Origin: Clostridiales bacterium
GTDB taxonomy: Bacteria > Bacillota > Clostridia > Lachnospirales > UBA12420
Length of the DNA: 40,906 nt
Direction: 5' to 3'
NCBI GenBank assembly: GCA_003452395.1
Contig: DMOI01000050.1
Location: forward strand, 41,858 to 82,763
Part shown: in pieces, positions 24,277 through 31,885 of the stretch
Layout of the letters: every line of letters begins with the position of its first letter
Position numbering within the stretch: the stretch's first letter is position 1
The notes under the pieces: model-generated
The model's input: the letters and a program-made list of their open reading frames with translations, nothing else
Told to the model about the DNA's origin: nothing
Databases searched by the model: none
Translations under genes and position numbers: made by a program

Positions 24277-25278
24277 ATGTTTAACATGTGGGGTATTGAC
24301 ATTGGAATTGATTTAGGGACAGCGACTGTTTTAGTTTATGTAAAAGGGCAAGGTATAGTTTTACGTGAGCCATCTGTTGTTGCAAAAAACAAAGATACGG
24401 GGGAAGTTTTAGCAGTTGGTGAGGATGCAAGACAAATGATAGGTAGAACCCCTGGAAATATAGTAGCTATAAGACCTCTAAGAGAAGGAGTAATATCTGA
24501 TTATGATTCAACAGAAAAGATGTTGAAGAGTTTTATTTTGAAGGTTATAGGAAAAAGAATGTTTATTAAACCTAGAATTGCAGTATGTATTCCTAGTGGA
24601 GTTACCGAAGTGGAAAAGAGAGCAGTAAAAGATGCTGCAAAACAAGCAGGTGCTAGAAAAGTTACTACTATAGAAGAACCAATAGCAGCAGCTATAGGTG
24701 CAGGTATTGACATAACAAAAGCGTGTGGAAGTATGGTAGTTGATATAGGTGGAGGTACTACGGATATTGCTGTCATTTCTCTAGGTGGTAACGTTGTTAG
24801 TTCATCTTTAAAGGTAGCTGGAGATAATTTTGATGAAGCAATAATAAAATACATGCGTAAAAAGTATAATCTTCTAATTGGTGAAAGAACTGCAGAAGAG
24901 CTGAAAATGAGCATAGGATGTGCTTATAAGAGGGACATAGAACAAGAAGTAACTCTGAGAGGTAGAAATCTTATTACAGGCTTGCCAAAAAGCATGTCAG
25001 TGACTTCTACAGAAATGTTAGAAGCATTACGTGAACCTGTTATTAGCATAGTAGAAGCAGTGCATGCAGTGTTAGAAAAAACTCCACCAGAGCTTGCCTC
25101 AGATATTTCAAATAGAGGAATAGTAATGACTGGTGGTGGAAGCTTGCTCTATGGATTAGATAAAATGATTGAGTTTAAAACAGGCATTTCTACAGTAATA
25201 GCAGATGATCCAACATCTTGTGTTGCTATAGGTACTGGAAAATATGTAGAAGTATGTGACTGGGACAGAGTTTGTTAA
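24277..25278 (+). CDS. mbl: MreB/Mbl-type rod-shape actin homologue
   Basis: Bacterial actin that guides lateral cell-wall synthesis. Nucleotide-binding motifs are IDLGTAT (about 10-16), VDIGGGTTDIAV (about 157-168) and VMTGGGSLL (about 288-296). At 333 residues it is a normal MreB-family length. It lies upstream of two flagellar rod genes, as mbl does before flhO-flhP in Bacillus, which favours the Mbl paralogue over the mreBCD-operon copy. AAAGGGG lies 9 bp before ATG 24277. Confidence 0.93.
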   Translation: MFNMWGIDIGIDLGTATVLVYVKGQGIVLREPSVVAKNKDTGEVLAVGEDARQMIGRTPGNIVAIRPLREGVISDYDSTEKMLKSFILKVIGKRMFIKPRIAVCIPSGVTEVEKRAVKDAAKQAGARKVTTIEEPIAAAIGAGIDITKACGSMVVDIGGGTTDIAVISLGGNVVSSSLKVAGDNFDEAIIKYMRKKYNLLIGERTAEELKMSIGCAYKRDIEQEVTLRGRNLITGLPKSMSVTSTEMLEALREPVISIVEAVHAVLEKTPPELASDISNRGIVMTGGGSLLYGLDKMIEFKTGISTVIADDPTSCVAIGTGKYVEVCDWDRVC

Positions 25279-25312
25279 GTTGAAAATTGAAAGTGTAAAA
25301 TTGAAAGTGTAG

Positions 25313-25343
25313 AAAACTTCTTCGCTATGAAGAAGTTTTTTCT
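25313..25343 (+). terminator. Terminator after mbl
   Basis: AAAACTTCTTC/GAAGAAGTTTT (25313-25323 / 25329-25339), loop GCTAT, then TTCTT. It separates mbl from the flagellar genes. Confidence 0.9.
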
Positions 25344-25352
25344 TATCTAAAC

Positions 25353-25379
25353 TAAAGTTTTAATTTATTATACCGATAA
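25353..25379 (+). promoter_or_regulatory. Sigma-D (sigma-28) flagellar promoter of flhO-flhP
   Basis: TAAAGTTT (25353-25360), 11 bp, ACCGATAA (25372-25379). This matches the sigma-28 consensus TAAAGTTT-N11-GCCGATAA at 15 of 16 positions. It lies about 100 bp upstream of the first rod gene and after the mbl terminator. Confidence 0.88.
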
Positions 25380-25480
25380 ACTTTATAGAGTTATTAATAG
25401 TATAATATAAAAGTTTTTATAATTTTCAACTTTCAACTTTCAACTTTCAATTTTCAATTATACTTAGGGAGATGTTGTTA

Positions 25481-26242
25481 ATGATACGTGGACTATATAC
25501 TTCTGCAACAGGAATGGTTACTCAGTCAAAGTTGCTAGATACAATATCAAATAACTTAGCAAATGCGGATACAACTGCATTTAAAAAAGATACCTTGGTA
25601 GTAAGTTCTTTTAAAGATGAGCTTACAAAAAGGATTGGAAATAATGATAATAAAACTATAGGTGGCATGAAAATGGGAGTTTATGGTGATCAAACATATA
25701 CAAACTTCATGCAAGGTTCTTTACGACAAACAGCCAATAAACTTGATTTTGCAATAAAGGGTGATGGATTTTTTACAGTAGAAAAGAAAGACGTAAATGG
25801 AAATAAATCTGAGTATTTAACAAGAAATGGCTCTTTTATGTTAAATGAAAATAAACAGTTAGTTTCTTCCGACGGAGATGCAGTTATAGATGATAATGGT
25901 GGATACATTTTTATACCAGATAGAGAGATTTATATTCTAGATAATGATGGAAAATTATTTTTTAATAATGAGAGAATAGCTAAACTTAAAGTAGTAAATA
26001 TTGAAAATCCAGAAACATTAAGAAAATCAGGAAACTCTATGTTTGTAACTACAGAAGATACCAAGCTTAATGATTTTAATGGAGAAGTAATGCAAGGTTA
26101 TACAGAAACATCAAATGTAAATATTATTAAGGAAATGGTCGATATGATTAATATAACAAGAAACTTTGAGACGAATCAAAAATTAGTTCAAATACATGAC
26201 CAATTGTTATCAAAATCAGTAAACGAAATAGGGAAAGTGTAA
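25481..26242 (+). CDS. flhO: Flagellar basal-body rod/hook protein FlhO (FlgF/FlgG family)
   Basis: Axial flagellar protein of 253 residues. The N-terminal rod signature SNNLANADTTAFKK is at about residues 23-36, and the middle FlgE/F/G domain has LDFAIKGDGFF. The C-terminal domain GYTETSNVNIIKEMVDMI and the following RNFETNQK helix are conserved. It has no Sec signal, as expected for type III export. ATG 25481 is 8 bp after AGGGAGA; ATG 25472 abuts that site. It is transcribed from a sigma-D promoter together with flhP. Confidence 0.93.
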   Translation: MIRGLYTSATGMVTQSKLLDTISNNLANADTTAFKKDTLVVSSFKDELTKRIGNNDNKTIGGMKMGVYGDQTYTNFMQGSLRQTANKLDFAIKGDGFFTVEKKDVNGNKSEYLTRNGSFMLNENKQLVSSDGDAVIDDNGGYIFIPDREIYILDNDGKLFFNNERIAKLKVVNIENPETLRKSGNSMFVTTEDTKLNDFNGEVMQGYTETSNVNIIKEMVDMINITRNFETNQKLVQIHDQLLSKSVNEIGKV

Positions 26243-26256
26243 AGGAGTGATGGAGT

Positions 26257-27111
26257 ATGATGCGTTCATTATGGACAGCGGCTAGTGGTATGAAGGCTCA
26301 GCAGTTAAATATAGATGTTATTTCAAATAACTTGGCGAATGTAACAACAACAGGATATAAGAAATCACGTATGGAGTTTAAAGACTTATTTTATGAAACT
26401 CTCGAAAAGTCAAGAGGATCAGAAGAAAGTCAAAATCCAAGGCCAACTAGTTTACAGATAGGACATGGAGTTAGGGCGGCTGCTACTGTCAAAGATTTTA
26501 CGATAGGGAACATAGAACAAACTGGTGATGTTTTCAACTTTGCTTTAGAAGGAGACGGATTCTTTGCAGTAAAATCATTTGGAGCAACTAGTAATGATGA
26601 TGATGTTAACTCATACGTGTATACTAAAGATGGATCATTTAAAGTATCTGCAGATGCAGAGGGACTAAAGTATTTGACTACAGCTCAAGGGTATGTAATT
26701 ATGAATGAAAATAATGAGCCTATATTACTTTCAGGAGAAAATGGCGAAATAGACACTAGTAAAATAACGGTAGATCAAAATGGTGCATTTTCATATATAG
26801 ATTCTACAAGTCAAAAAGTAGAATTAAATCAAAGGTTAAAAGTAGTACAGTTTTATAATCCAAATGGGCTTGAAAGTATAGGAGACAACTTATATAAGAG
26901 AACTGCTGCATCAGGAAAAGAAGTTTCTGAAGAAGAAGTTCCATCTTATAAAAAGAGTAAAGTACTTCAAGGATATCTGGAACGTTCTAATGTACAAATA
27001 GTTGAAGAAATGGTAAATATGATAGTTGCTCAAAGAGCATATGAAATAAATTCAAAATCAATACAAGCATCTGATGAAATGATGCAACAAGCAAATCAGC
27101 TTAGAAGGTAG
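26257..27111 (+). CDS. flhP: Flagellar basal-body rod/hook protein FlhP (FlgG family)
   Basis: A 284-residue axial protein. SLWTAASGMKAQQ and ISNNLANVTTTGYKK at the N terminus, FNFALEGDGFF in the middle and GYLERSNVQIVEEMVNMI at the C terminus are standard FlgG-family features. AAAGGAGTGATGGAGT gives the ribosome binding site; ATG 26257 or 26260 could start it. It lies 14 bp after flhO and is probably distal-rod, as in Bacillus. Confidence 0.94.
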   Translation: MMRSLWTAASGMKAQQLNIDVISNNLANVTTTGYKKSRMEFKDLFYETLEKSRGSEESQNPRPTSLQIGHGVRAAATVKDFTIGNIEQTGDVFNFALEGDGFFAVKSFGATSNDDDVNSYVYTKDGSFKVSADAEGLKYLTTAQGYVIMNENNEPILLSGENGEIDTSKITVDQNGAFSYIDSTSQKVELNQRLKVVQFYNPNGLESIGDNLYKRTAASGKEVSEEEVPSYKKSKVLQGYLERSNVQIVEEMVNMIVAQRAYEINSKSIQASDEMMQQANQLRR

Positions 27112-27145
27112 AAACGTGGTTGGTGGATAGTGGCTAGTGATTAGT
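27112..27145. repeat. GTGATTAGT-type word repeat remnant
   Basis: GTGG and TAGTG words (GTGGTTGGTGGATAGTGGCT, then AGTGATTAGT) follow the flhP stop. No opposite arm is seen, so it resembles a single arm of a dispersed repeat. Confidence 0.4.
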
Positions 27146-27175
27146 AAAAAATTCAAGTTTATGCTTGAATTTTTT
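27146..27175 (+). terminator. Terminator after flhP
   Basis: AAAAAATTCAAG/CTTGAATTTTTT (27146-27157 / 27164-27175), a perfect 12-bp stem with a 6-nt loop TTTATG. Confidence 0.92.
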
Positions 27176-27215
27176 GAGTTTATGGAGTAAAATGTGAGAT
27201 AGAGGTGGTGTTTTT

Positions 27216-28379
27216 ATGGAATATTTAGTTATTGGCGTATTTATCGGTTTTTTACTTGGGATGCTACTCATGTATGTTTTAGTTTATAATAAAAAGTACA
27301 GGTTAGAAAAAGAGTTAGTAAAAATTCAATTTGAGTTACAAATTGCAGAAGACAAACAATCTAAAATAGATCAAATAGAAAAGAATTTTGGTGAAGCATT
27401 TAAAAATCTTGCAAATGATATTTTAGATACAAAAATGACACAAATGTACAAAATAAATGAAAGTGAATTAATAAATGTTATAAAACCACTAGAAAAAGAT
27501 TTGAAGGATTTTAAAGATAAAGTTGACATAACTCACAAAGATAGTATTGAGAAAAATGCATCTTTAATAGAAAAAATATTAAATTTAGAGAAAGTGGGAT
27601 TAAACATTTCAGAAGAGGCGAATAAACTAACAAAAGCTTTAAAATCAGAAAGTAAAACTCAAGGCACATGGGGAGAACTTATATTAGAAAAGATATTAGA
27701 ACAATCAGGGCTTAGAAGAGGTATAGAATATCTAGCACAAGGGGTAGGAATAGACATAAGAGATGAAGAAAATTATAAGCTTAAGCCAGATTTTATAATA
27801 TTATTACCTGAGGATAAGCATATAATAATCGACTCAAAGGTTTCGATAAAATACTATGAGGAATATACAAATGCAGAAACCAAAGAAATACAAAATCAAA
27901 TGTTAAAGGGTCTACTCACATCAATAAAAAATCATATAACCAATCTAGAATCAAAGCATTACGATAGAAGAGAGGGAATAAACTCACCAGACTTTGTTTT
28001 TATGTTCCTTCCTATTGATAATATTCTTAGTATAATTTCGAATGAAGAAAGTGATATATTAAAGTATTCTTGGAATAAAAAGATAGGCATAGTAACACCA
28101 ATGACTCTTATGTATACATTGTGGCTTATAAGCTATATATGGAAACAAGATAATCAATCAAAAAACGTAATGGATATAGCAAAAAAAAGTGGTGAAATGT
28201 ATGATAAATTTGCTATGTTTTTAGATACTTTATTTGACATGGGAAGACAAATTGAAAAAGCAAAAGAGTCATATGATAAAGCTGTTAACCAACTTTCAAA
28301 CGGAAAAGGTAATTTGATGAAAAGAGCAGAAGAAATAAAAAACCTAGGTGCTAACAGCAAAAAAAATATAGAAGGTTAA
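27216..28379 (+). CDS. rmuC: RmuC family DNA-recombination protein
   Basis: A membrane-tethered protein said to limit inversions at short inverted repeats. It has one N-terminal membrane segment (about 3-24) and a coiled coil (about 28-150). The conserved RmuC core follows, with GTWGELILEKILEQSGL and IIIDSKVSIKYYEEY, which resembles a nuclease fold. At 387 residues it is typical. AGAGGTGG precedes ATG 27216. It begins 40 bp after the flhP terminator with no convincing promoter seen. Confidence 0.93.
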   Translation: MEYLVIGVFIGFLLGMLLMYVLVYNKKYRLEKELVKIQFELQIAEDKQSKIDQIEKNFGEAFKNLANDILDTKMTQMYKINESELINVIKPLEKDLKDFKDKVDITHKDSIEKNASLIEKILNLEKVGLNISEEANKLTKALKSESKTQGTWGELILEKILEQSGLRRGIEYLAQGVGIDIRDEENYKLKPDFIILLPEDKHIIIDSKVSIKYYEEYTNAETKEIQNQMLKGLLTSIKNHITNLESKHYDRREGINSPDFVFMFLPIDNILSIISNEESDILKYSWNKKIGIVTPMTLMYTLWLISYIWKQDNQSKNVMDIAKKSGEMYDKFAMFLDTLFDMGRQIEKAKESYDKAVNQLSNGKGNLMKRAEEIKNLGANSKKNIEG

Positions 28380-28437
28380 TGTGGTAGTAGACATTCTTCA
28401 AAGACTATTATAATGGATAACTGAAAGGATTGATAAA

Positions 28438-29571
28438 ATGTATAAATTATTAAAAGAAGATGGACTCGCTAAATCAAGTGAGTTTGAAACGATACATGGA
28501 GTTATAAAAACACCAGTGTTTATGAATGTAGGTACGCAAGCTGCAATAAAAGGAGCAGTATCGACAGAAGATTTAAAAGCTATAAAATGTCAAGTAGAGT
28601 TATCAAATACATATCATTTACATGTTAGACCGGGTGATGATTTGATTAATGAGTTAGGAGGTTTACATAAGTTTATGGTATGGGACAGACCTATACTCAC
28701 TGATTCAGGTGGATTTCAGGTATTCTCTCTTGCTGGACTTAGAAAGATAAAAGAAGAAGGTGTATACTTTTCTTCACATATAGATGGTAAGAAAATATTT
28801 ATGGGACCAGAGGAAAGTATGCAAATTCAATCTAATCTTGCATCTACAATTGCCATGGCATTTGACGAGTGTCCACCTAGCAAAGAAGATACAGCTTATA
28901 TAAAAGACTCGGTTGATAGGACTACACGTTGGTTACAAAGGTGTAAAGTAAAAATGAAAAAACTAAACAGTCATGATAATACAATTAATAAAAAACAAAT
29001 GCTGTTTGGTATAAATCAAGGAGGAATATTAAACGATATTCGAATAGAGCATGCAAAGGTGATATCGGAACTTGATTTAGATGGTTATGCTGTTGGAGGA
29101 CTTGCTGTTGGTGAATCACACGAGGAAATGTATAGTGTACTTGATGCTGTTGTACCACACTTGCCTAGAAATAAACCAACATATCTAATGGGGGTAGGAA
29201 CACCAGAGAATATACTAGAAGCAGTTGATAGAGGTGTAGATTTCTTTGACTGCGTACTCCCTGCTAGAAACGGAAGACATGGGAATGTGTATACTACTTA
29301 TGGGAAATTAAATATGTTTAACGAAAAATTTAAACTAGATAGTAAACCAATTGACGAAAGTTGTGATTGTCCTACATGTAATACTTATAGTAAAGCTTAT
29401 ATACGACATTTACTAAAAGCAAAAGAAATGTTGGGTATGAGATTATGTGTAATTCATAATCTGTATTTTTACAATACCCTTATGGAAGGTATACGTCAGG
29501 CAATCTTGACTGGTGAATATAAAAAATTTAAAAAAGAAATGTTAGAGAAAATGATGGGATGTAGACACTAA
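28438..29571 (+). CDS. tgt: Queuine tRNA-ribosyltransferase
   Basis: Exchanges guanine-34 of GUN tRNAs for preQ1. TIM-barrel enzyme: D89 in TDSGGFQVFSL is the general acid/base, and D271 in FFDCVLPARNGRHG is the nucleophile. The zinc site is C309, C311, C314 and H340. At 377 residues it is normal. The usual partner queA is not in this window. AAAGGATTGAT precedes ATG 28438. Confidence 0.96.
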   Translation: MYKLLKEDGLAKSSEFETIHGVIKTPVFMNVGTQAAIKGAVSTEDLKAIKCQVELSNTYHLHVRPGDDLINELGGLHKFMVWDRPILTDSGGFQVFSLAGLRKIKEEGVYFSSHIDGKKIFMGPEESMQIQSNLASTIAMAFDECPPSKEDTAYIKDSVDRTTRWLQRCKVKMKKLNSHDNTINKKQMLFGINQGGILNDIRIEHAKVISELDLDGYAVGGLAVGESHEEMYSVLDAVVPHLPRNKPTYLMGVGTPENILEAVDRGVDFFDCVLPARNGRHGNVYTTYGKLNMFNEKFKLDSKPIDESCDCPTCNTYSKAYIRHLLKAKEMLGMRLCVIHNLYFYNTLMEGIRQAILTGEYKKFKKEMLEKMMGCRH

Positions 29572-29644
29572 AGGTCTAAATATACGCTCGCTAATTTCCA
29601 TATAAAGGTTGTATTAGTTAATATAGGATATAAAAACTTTAAGG

Positions 29645-29688
29645 GTGAAATACAAAAATTTTACGCTTGAAGTTTTTGTATTTTTATT
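29645..29688 (+). terminator. Terminator after tgt
   Basis: AAATACAAAAA/TTTTTGTATTT (29648-29658 / 29673-29683), extended inward by G-U pairs around loop ACGCTT, followed by TTATT. Confidence 0.8.
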
Positions 29689-29698
29689 AGAAAAACAG

Positions 29699-29727
29699 TT
29701 GAAAAAACTTAGTTAAATTGGTATAAT
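29699..29727 (+). promoter_or_regulatory. Strong sigma-A promoter of the surface-protein operon
   Basis: TTGAAA (29699-29704), 17 bp, TATAAT (29722-29727), with TGG before the -10. No other convincing promoter or terminator is visible until 38784, so it would drive all three surface genes. Confidence 0.85.
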
Positions 29728-30001
29728 AAATTATTAAATATAAAAGTTAATACCATTCTTTTAAATATTATTAATATAATAATTAGGATGGATTTTGAAA
29801 GTACAAAATATAATATTGGAGGTGAAACAAATAAAAATAAGGAGATGTTTACATACGTAGTTATTACTATATGTGATGAGTCACATAAATAATGATATAC
29901 GAATGAGTGATTACTAAACTTTTCATAGGTGTGAATTTTCAATAAAAAAGCATATTAAATGGATATACATTAGTATGATTATATTTTAAGGAGGGTTTTA
30001 A
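29728..30001 (+). promoter_or_regulatory. Long 5' leader of the surface operon
   Basis: About 270 nt separate the promoter from the first start codon. Visible elements are a ribosome-binding-like GGAGGTG at 29818-29824, two possible minute open frames (29822-29860 and 29845-29892), and a perfect 7-bp hairpin TATGTGA-TGAG-TCACATA (29870-29887). I recognise no riboswitch class. The leader may be a regulatory RNA or a decayed gene. Apart from these, I see nothing in the stretch between tgt and the first surface gene. Confidence 0.5.
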
Positions 30002-31156
30002 ATGATAGGAAATAAAGCAAAGAAAATAATTAAAATGTTAGTGTATATAGGAATAGCGTGTATTGCTATAAATTTTGAAACTGTTGGTATAGCAAAAGCA
30101 GAGGCATTCAATATAGTAATACCAGCAAAAAATACAGTAGTACCATTACCACAGGTAACAAATATATGGGGAGATAGTGGTAATCTTGATTCGGCACGAG
30201 GGTATGTAGTATTACATTGGACACCAGTAAGCGAAGCCACTGGATATAAAGTACATGTGTATGATGGTTACCAATATAGAGGTTTTGATGTAGGAAACGT
30301 AACAAAATGGGATAGTAGAGTTGCCAAAATATATCCACCAGAGAGTACGCTAACCTCAAAAGGCAGTGATAGTGCTACGGAAGACTTGTTTTTACATGGA
30401 AAAGTAGGATTAGACCTTATGAATTCACCAGCAAATCTTTATAAGGCTACTCAAGGTTTAGAATATAACTCGAAAACAAACTATATGTTTAGAGTGACAA
30501 GCTATAGAAAAAGTGAGGAATCAGCTATAGATTTTAACGCAGGGTATATAGCACAGTTGATAAAGACACCTAATGATACAACAGAAGTAGTAACACCAAC
30601 ACCAACAACTAATGAAGCTGAGAAGCTTACAGCAGAAATTGTATCTACCTTGGCAGCAGATTTAGGCAGTGTAACGATAAAATGTTCAGGTATTGGAGGA
30701 AAAGGTGAAGTAACAGAAATAAGAAAACCAGACGGAACAATATGGAAAGGGAACAACCTGGAATACACAGTATATGATAATGGGGAATATTACTTCACTA
30801 TAGTAGATAATATAGGACGTGAGACAATTGCAATAGCAAAGGTAGCAGGAATACAAGTAAAACCATTAATAGTAGCATTAAATATAAATAACAAGACAAC
30901 AGCAAACCTGAATTTTTCTAGGAACGATGCGATAGCAAGGTACACGAACTTTGGATATAATTGGGATATAGAACCTACAGTAATGAGTGAACAAGTAAAA
31001 GATGGGAAAGCAAATATATTGGTAACATTTGTGGGTACAAAGAAGCTACACATTAAATTCAAAAATGCAGAAGGGAAAATAAAGTATGAAATTTTTGAAA
31101 TAACAATAACTGAGGGCACAAATGGACAAACAAGTGTATCAACTAAACGATTATAA
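30002..31156 (+). CDS. Secreted FN3-like surface protein, first gene of the surface operon
   Basis: A 384-residue exported protein. The signal peptide runs to about A33 (core VYIGIACIAI, AKA before the cut). A fibronectin-III-like domain follows at about 65-190: VVLHWTPVSEATGYKVHVYD and then YRGFDVGNVTKW, a pattern I associate with FN3 modules of clostridial RHS/wall-associated proteins. A Thr/Pro linker (about 200-210) leads to one or two beta-sandwich, Ig-like domains (about 215-375). It has no cell-wall anchor. It starts at ATG 30002 behind AAGGAGGG. It lies 30 bp before the SLH gene. The function is inferred only from domain type and context. Confidence 0.8.
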   Translation: MIGNKAKKIIKMLVYIGIACIAINFETVGIAKAEAFNIVIPAKNTVVPLPQVTNIWGDSGNLDSARGYVVLHWTPVSEATGYKVHVYDGYQYRGFDVGNVTKWDSRVAKIYPPESTLTSKGSDSATEDLFLHGKVGLDLMNSPANLYKATQGLEYNSKTNYMFRVTSYRKSEESAIDFNAGYIAQLIKTPNDTTEVVTPTPTTNEAEKLTAEIVSTLAADLGSVTIKCSGIGGKGEVTEIRKPDGTIWKGNNLEYTVYDNGEYYFTIVDNIGRETIAIAKVAGIQVKPLIVALNINNKTTANLNFSRNDAIARYTNFGYNWDIEPTVMSEQVKDGKANILVTFVGTKKLHIKFKNAEGKIKYEIFEITITEGTNGQTSVSTKRL

Positions 31157-31186
31157 AATATACTTAAAAGGGAGAGTGAATGTAAA

Positions 31187-31861
31187 GTGAATAAAAAATA
31201 TATAATAGCTATAATTATAATAGTACTAACAATAATATCAAATAATACATATATAAAGGTTGTAATGGCAGAAGAAAGTATGGATATAGAAACTTTAAAG
31301 GTAGAGGCGAAGAAAAAGTTTTCAGATGTAAAGGAAGACTCATGGTTTTTAAAGAATGTAGCAGTATTGATAGGCAAAAAGATAGTAAATGGATATGATG
31401 ACGGAACATTTAAGCCAAATGCACAAGTAACAAAATCACAATTTATAAAAATGGTAGTAACATCGTTAGGAAATGTAGATTTAATGCCAGCGGAAGACTA
31501 CTGGGCTAGAACATACATACAAAAGGCTCAAGACTTAGAGCTATTAAACGAAGCAGATGAAAAAACAAAAGAAAACTATGAATCATTTATGTCAAGAGAA
31601 GATATGGCAGTAATAATCTCAAAAGCAATACAAAATGAGGGCTCTGATGTAAATTCACAAACATATGAAAGTAGTATAAAAGACTATGAAAGTCTAGATG
31701 AACAACATAGGGAATACATACTTGAAGCATACTCAAAAGGGATTCTAACAGGATATAGCGATGGAGAGTTCAAACCAAAGAATGGTCTAACTAGGGCGGA
31801 AGCAGCCACAGTAATATTGAGAATGATAGACAAAAACGAGAGAGTAGCAGTAAAAAAGTAA
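31187..31861 (+). CDS. Triple S-layer-homology (SLH) domain exported protein
   Basis: A 224-residue protein made almost entirely of SLH repeats. The signal peptide is about 1-28. SLH1 is at about 45-95 (FSDVKEDSWF, GYDDGTFKPN), SLH2 at about 104-150 (more diverged), and SLH3 at about 164-214 (GYSDGEFKPKNGLTRAEAA). SLH triplets bind pyruvylated secondary cell-wall polymer. It has no other domain, so it could act as a stand-alone anchor. GTG 31187 follows AAGGGAGAG by about 10 bp. It lies between the FN3 protein and the giant repeat protein, which itself lacks an anchor. Confidence 0.92.
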   Translation: MNKKYIIAIIIIVLTIISNNTYIKVVMAEESMDIETLKVEAKKKFSDVKEDSWFLKNVAVLIGKKIVNGYDDGTFKPNAQVTKSQFIKMVVTSLGNVDLMPAEDYWARTYIQKAQDLELLNEADEKTKENYESFMSREDMAVIISKAIQNEGSDVNSQTYESSIKDYESLDEQHREYILEAYSKGILTGYSDGEFKPKNGLTRAEAATVILRMIDKNERVAVKK

Positions 31862-31885
31862 AAAACTGAACAACGAGGTGAAAAA

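Larger units (their letters stand above)
25278..25456. repeat. Word-repeat inverted element enclosing terminator and sigma-D promoter
   Basis: The left arm (about 25278-25309) has GTTGAAAATTGAAAGTG words and the right arm (about 25422-25456) has the reverse complement as a run of ACTTTCA repeats. The arms are inverted over about 30 bp with small gaps. The mbl terminator and the flagellar promoter lie in the interior. Confidence 0.65.

Noticed and set aside
24051..24284. A 77-codon + strand frame across the tmcAL-mbl gap
   Set aside because: It overlaps tmcAL and the mbl start, is Phe/Tyr/Leu-rich from AT-rich DNA, and has no family signal.
25420..25456. CRISPR-like array of ACTTTCA repeats
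   Set aside because: Repeat units are about 7 bp with no unique spacers and no cas genes; it is a word-repeat arm.
29822..29892. Two leader peptides before the surface operon
   Set aside because: Their possible ribosome binding sites overlap or abut the start codons, so neither is a convincing gene; kept only as a point in the leader finding.
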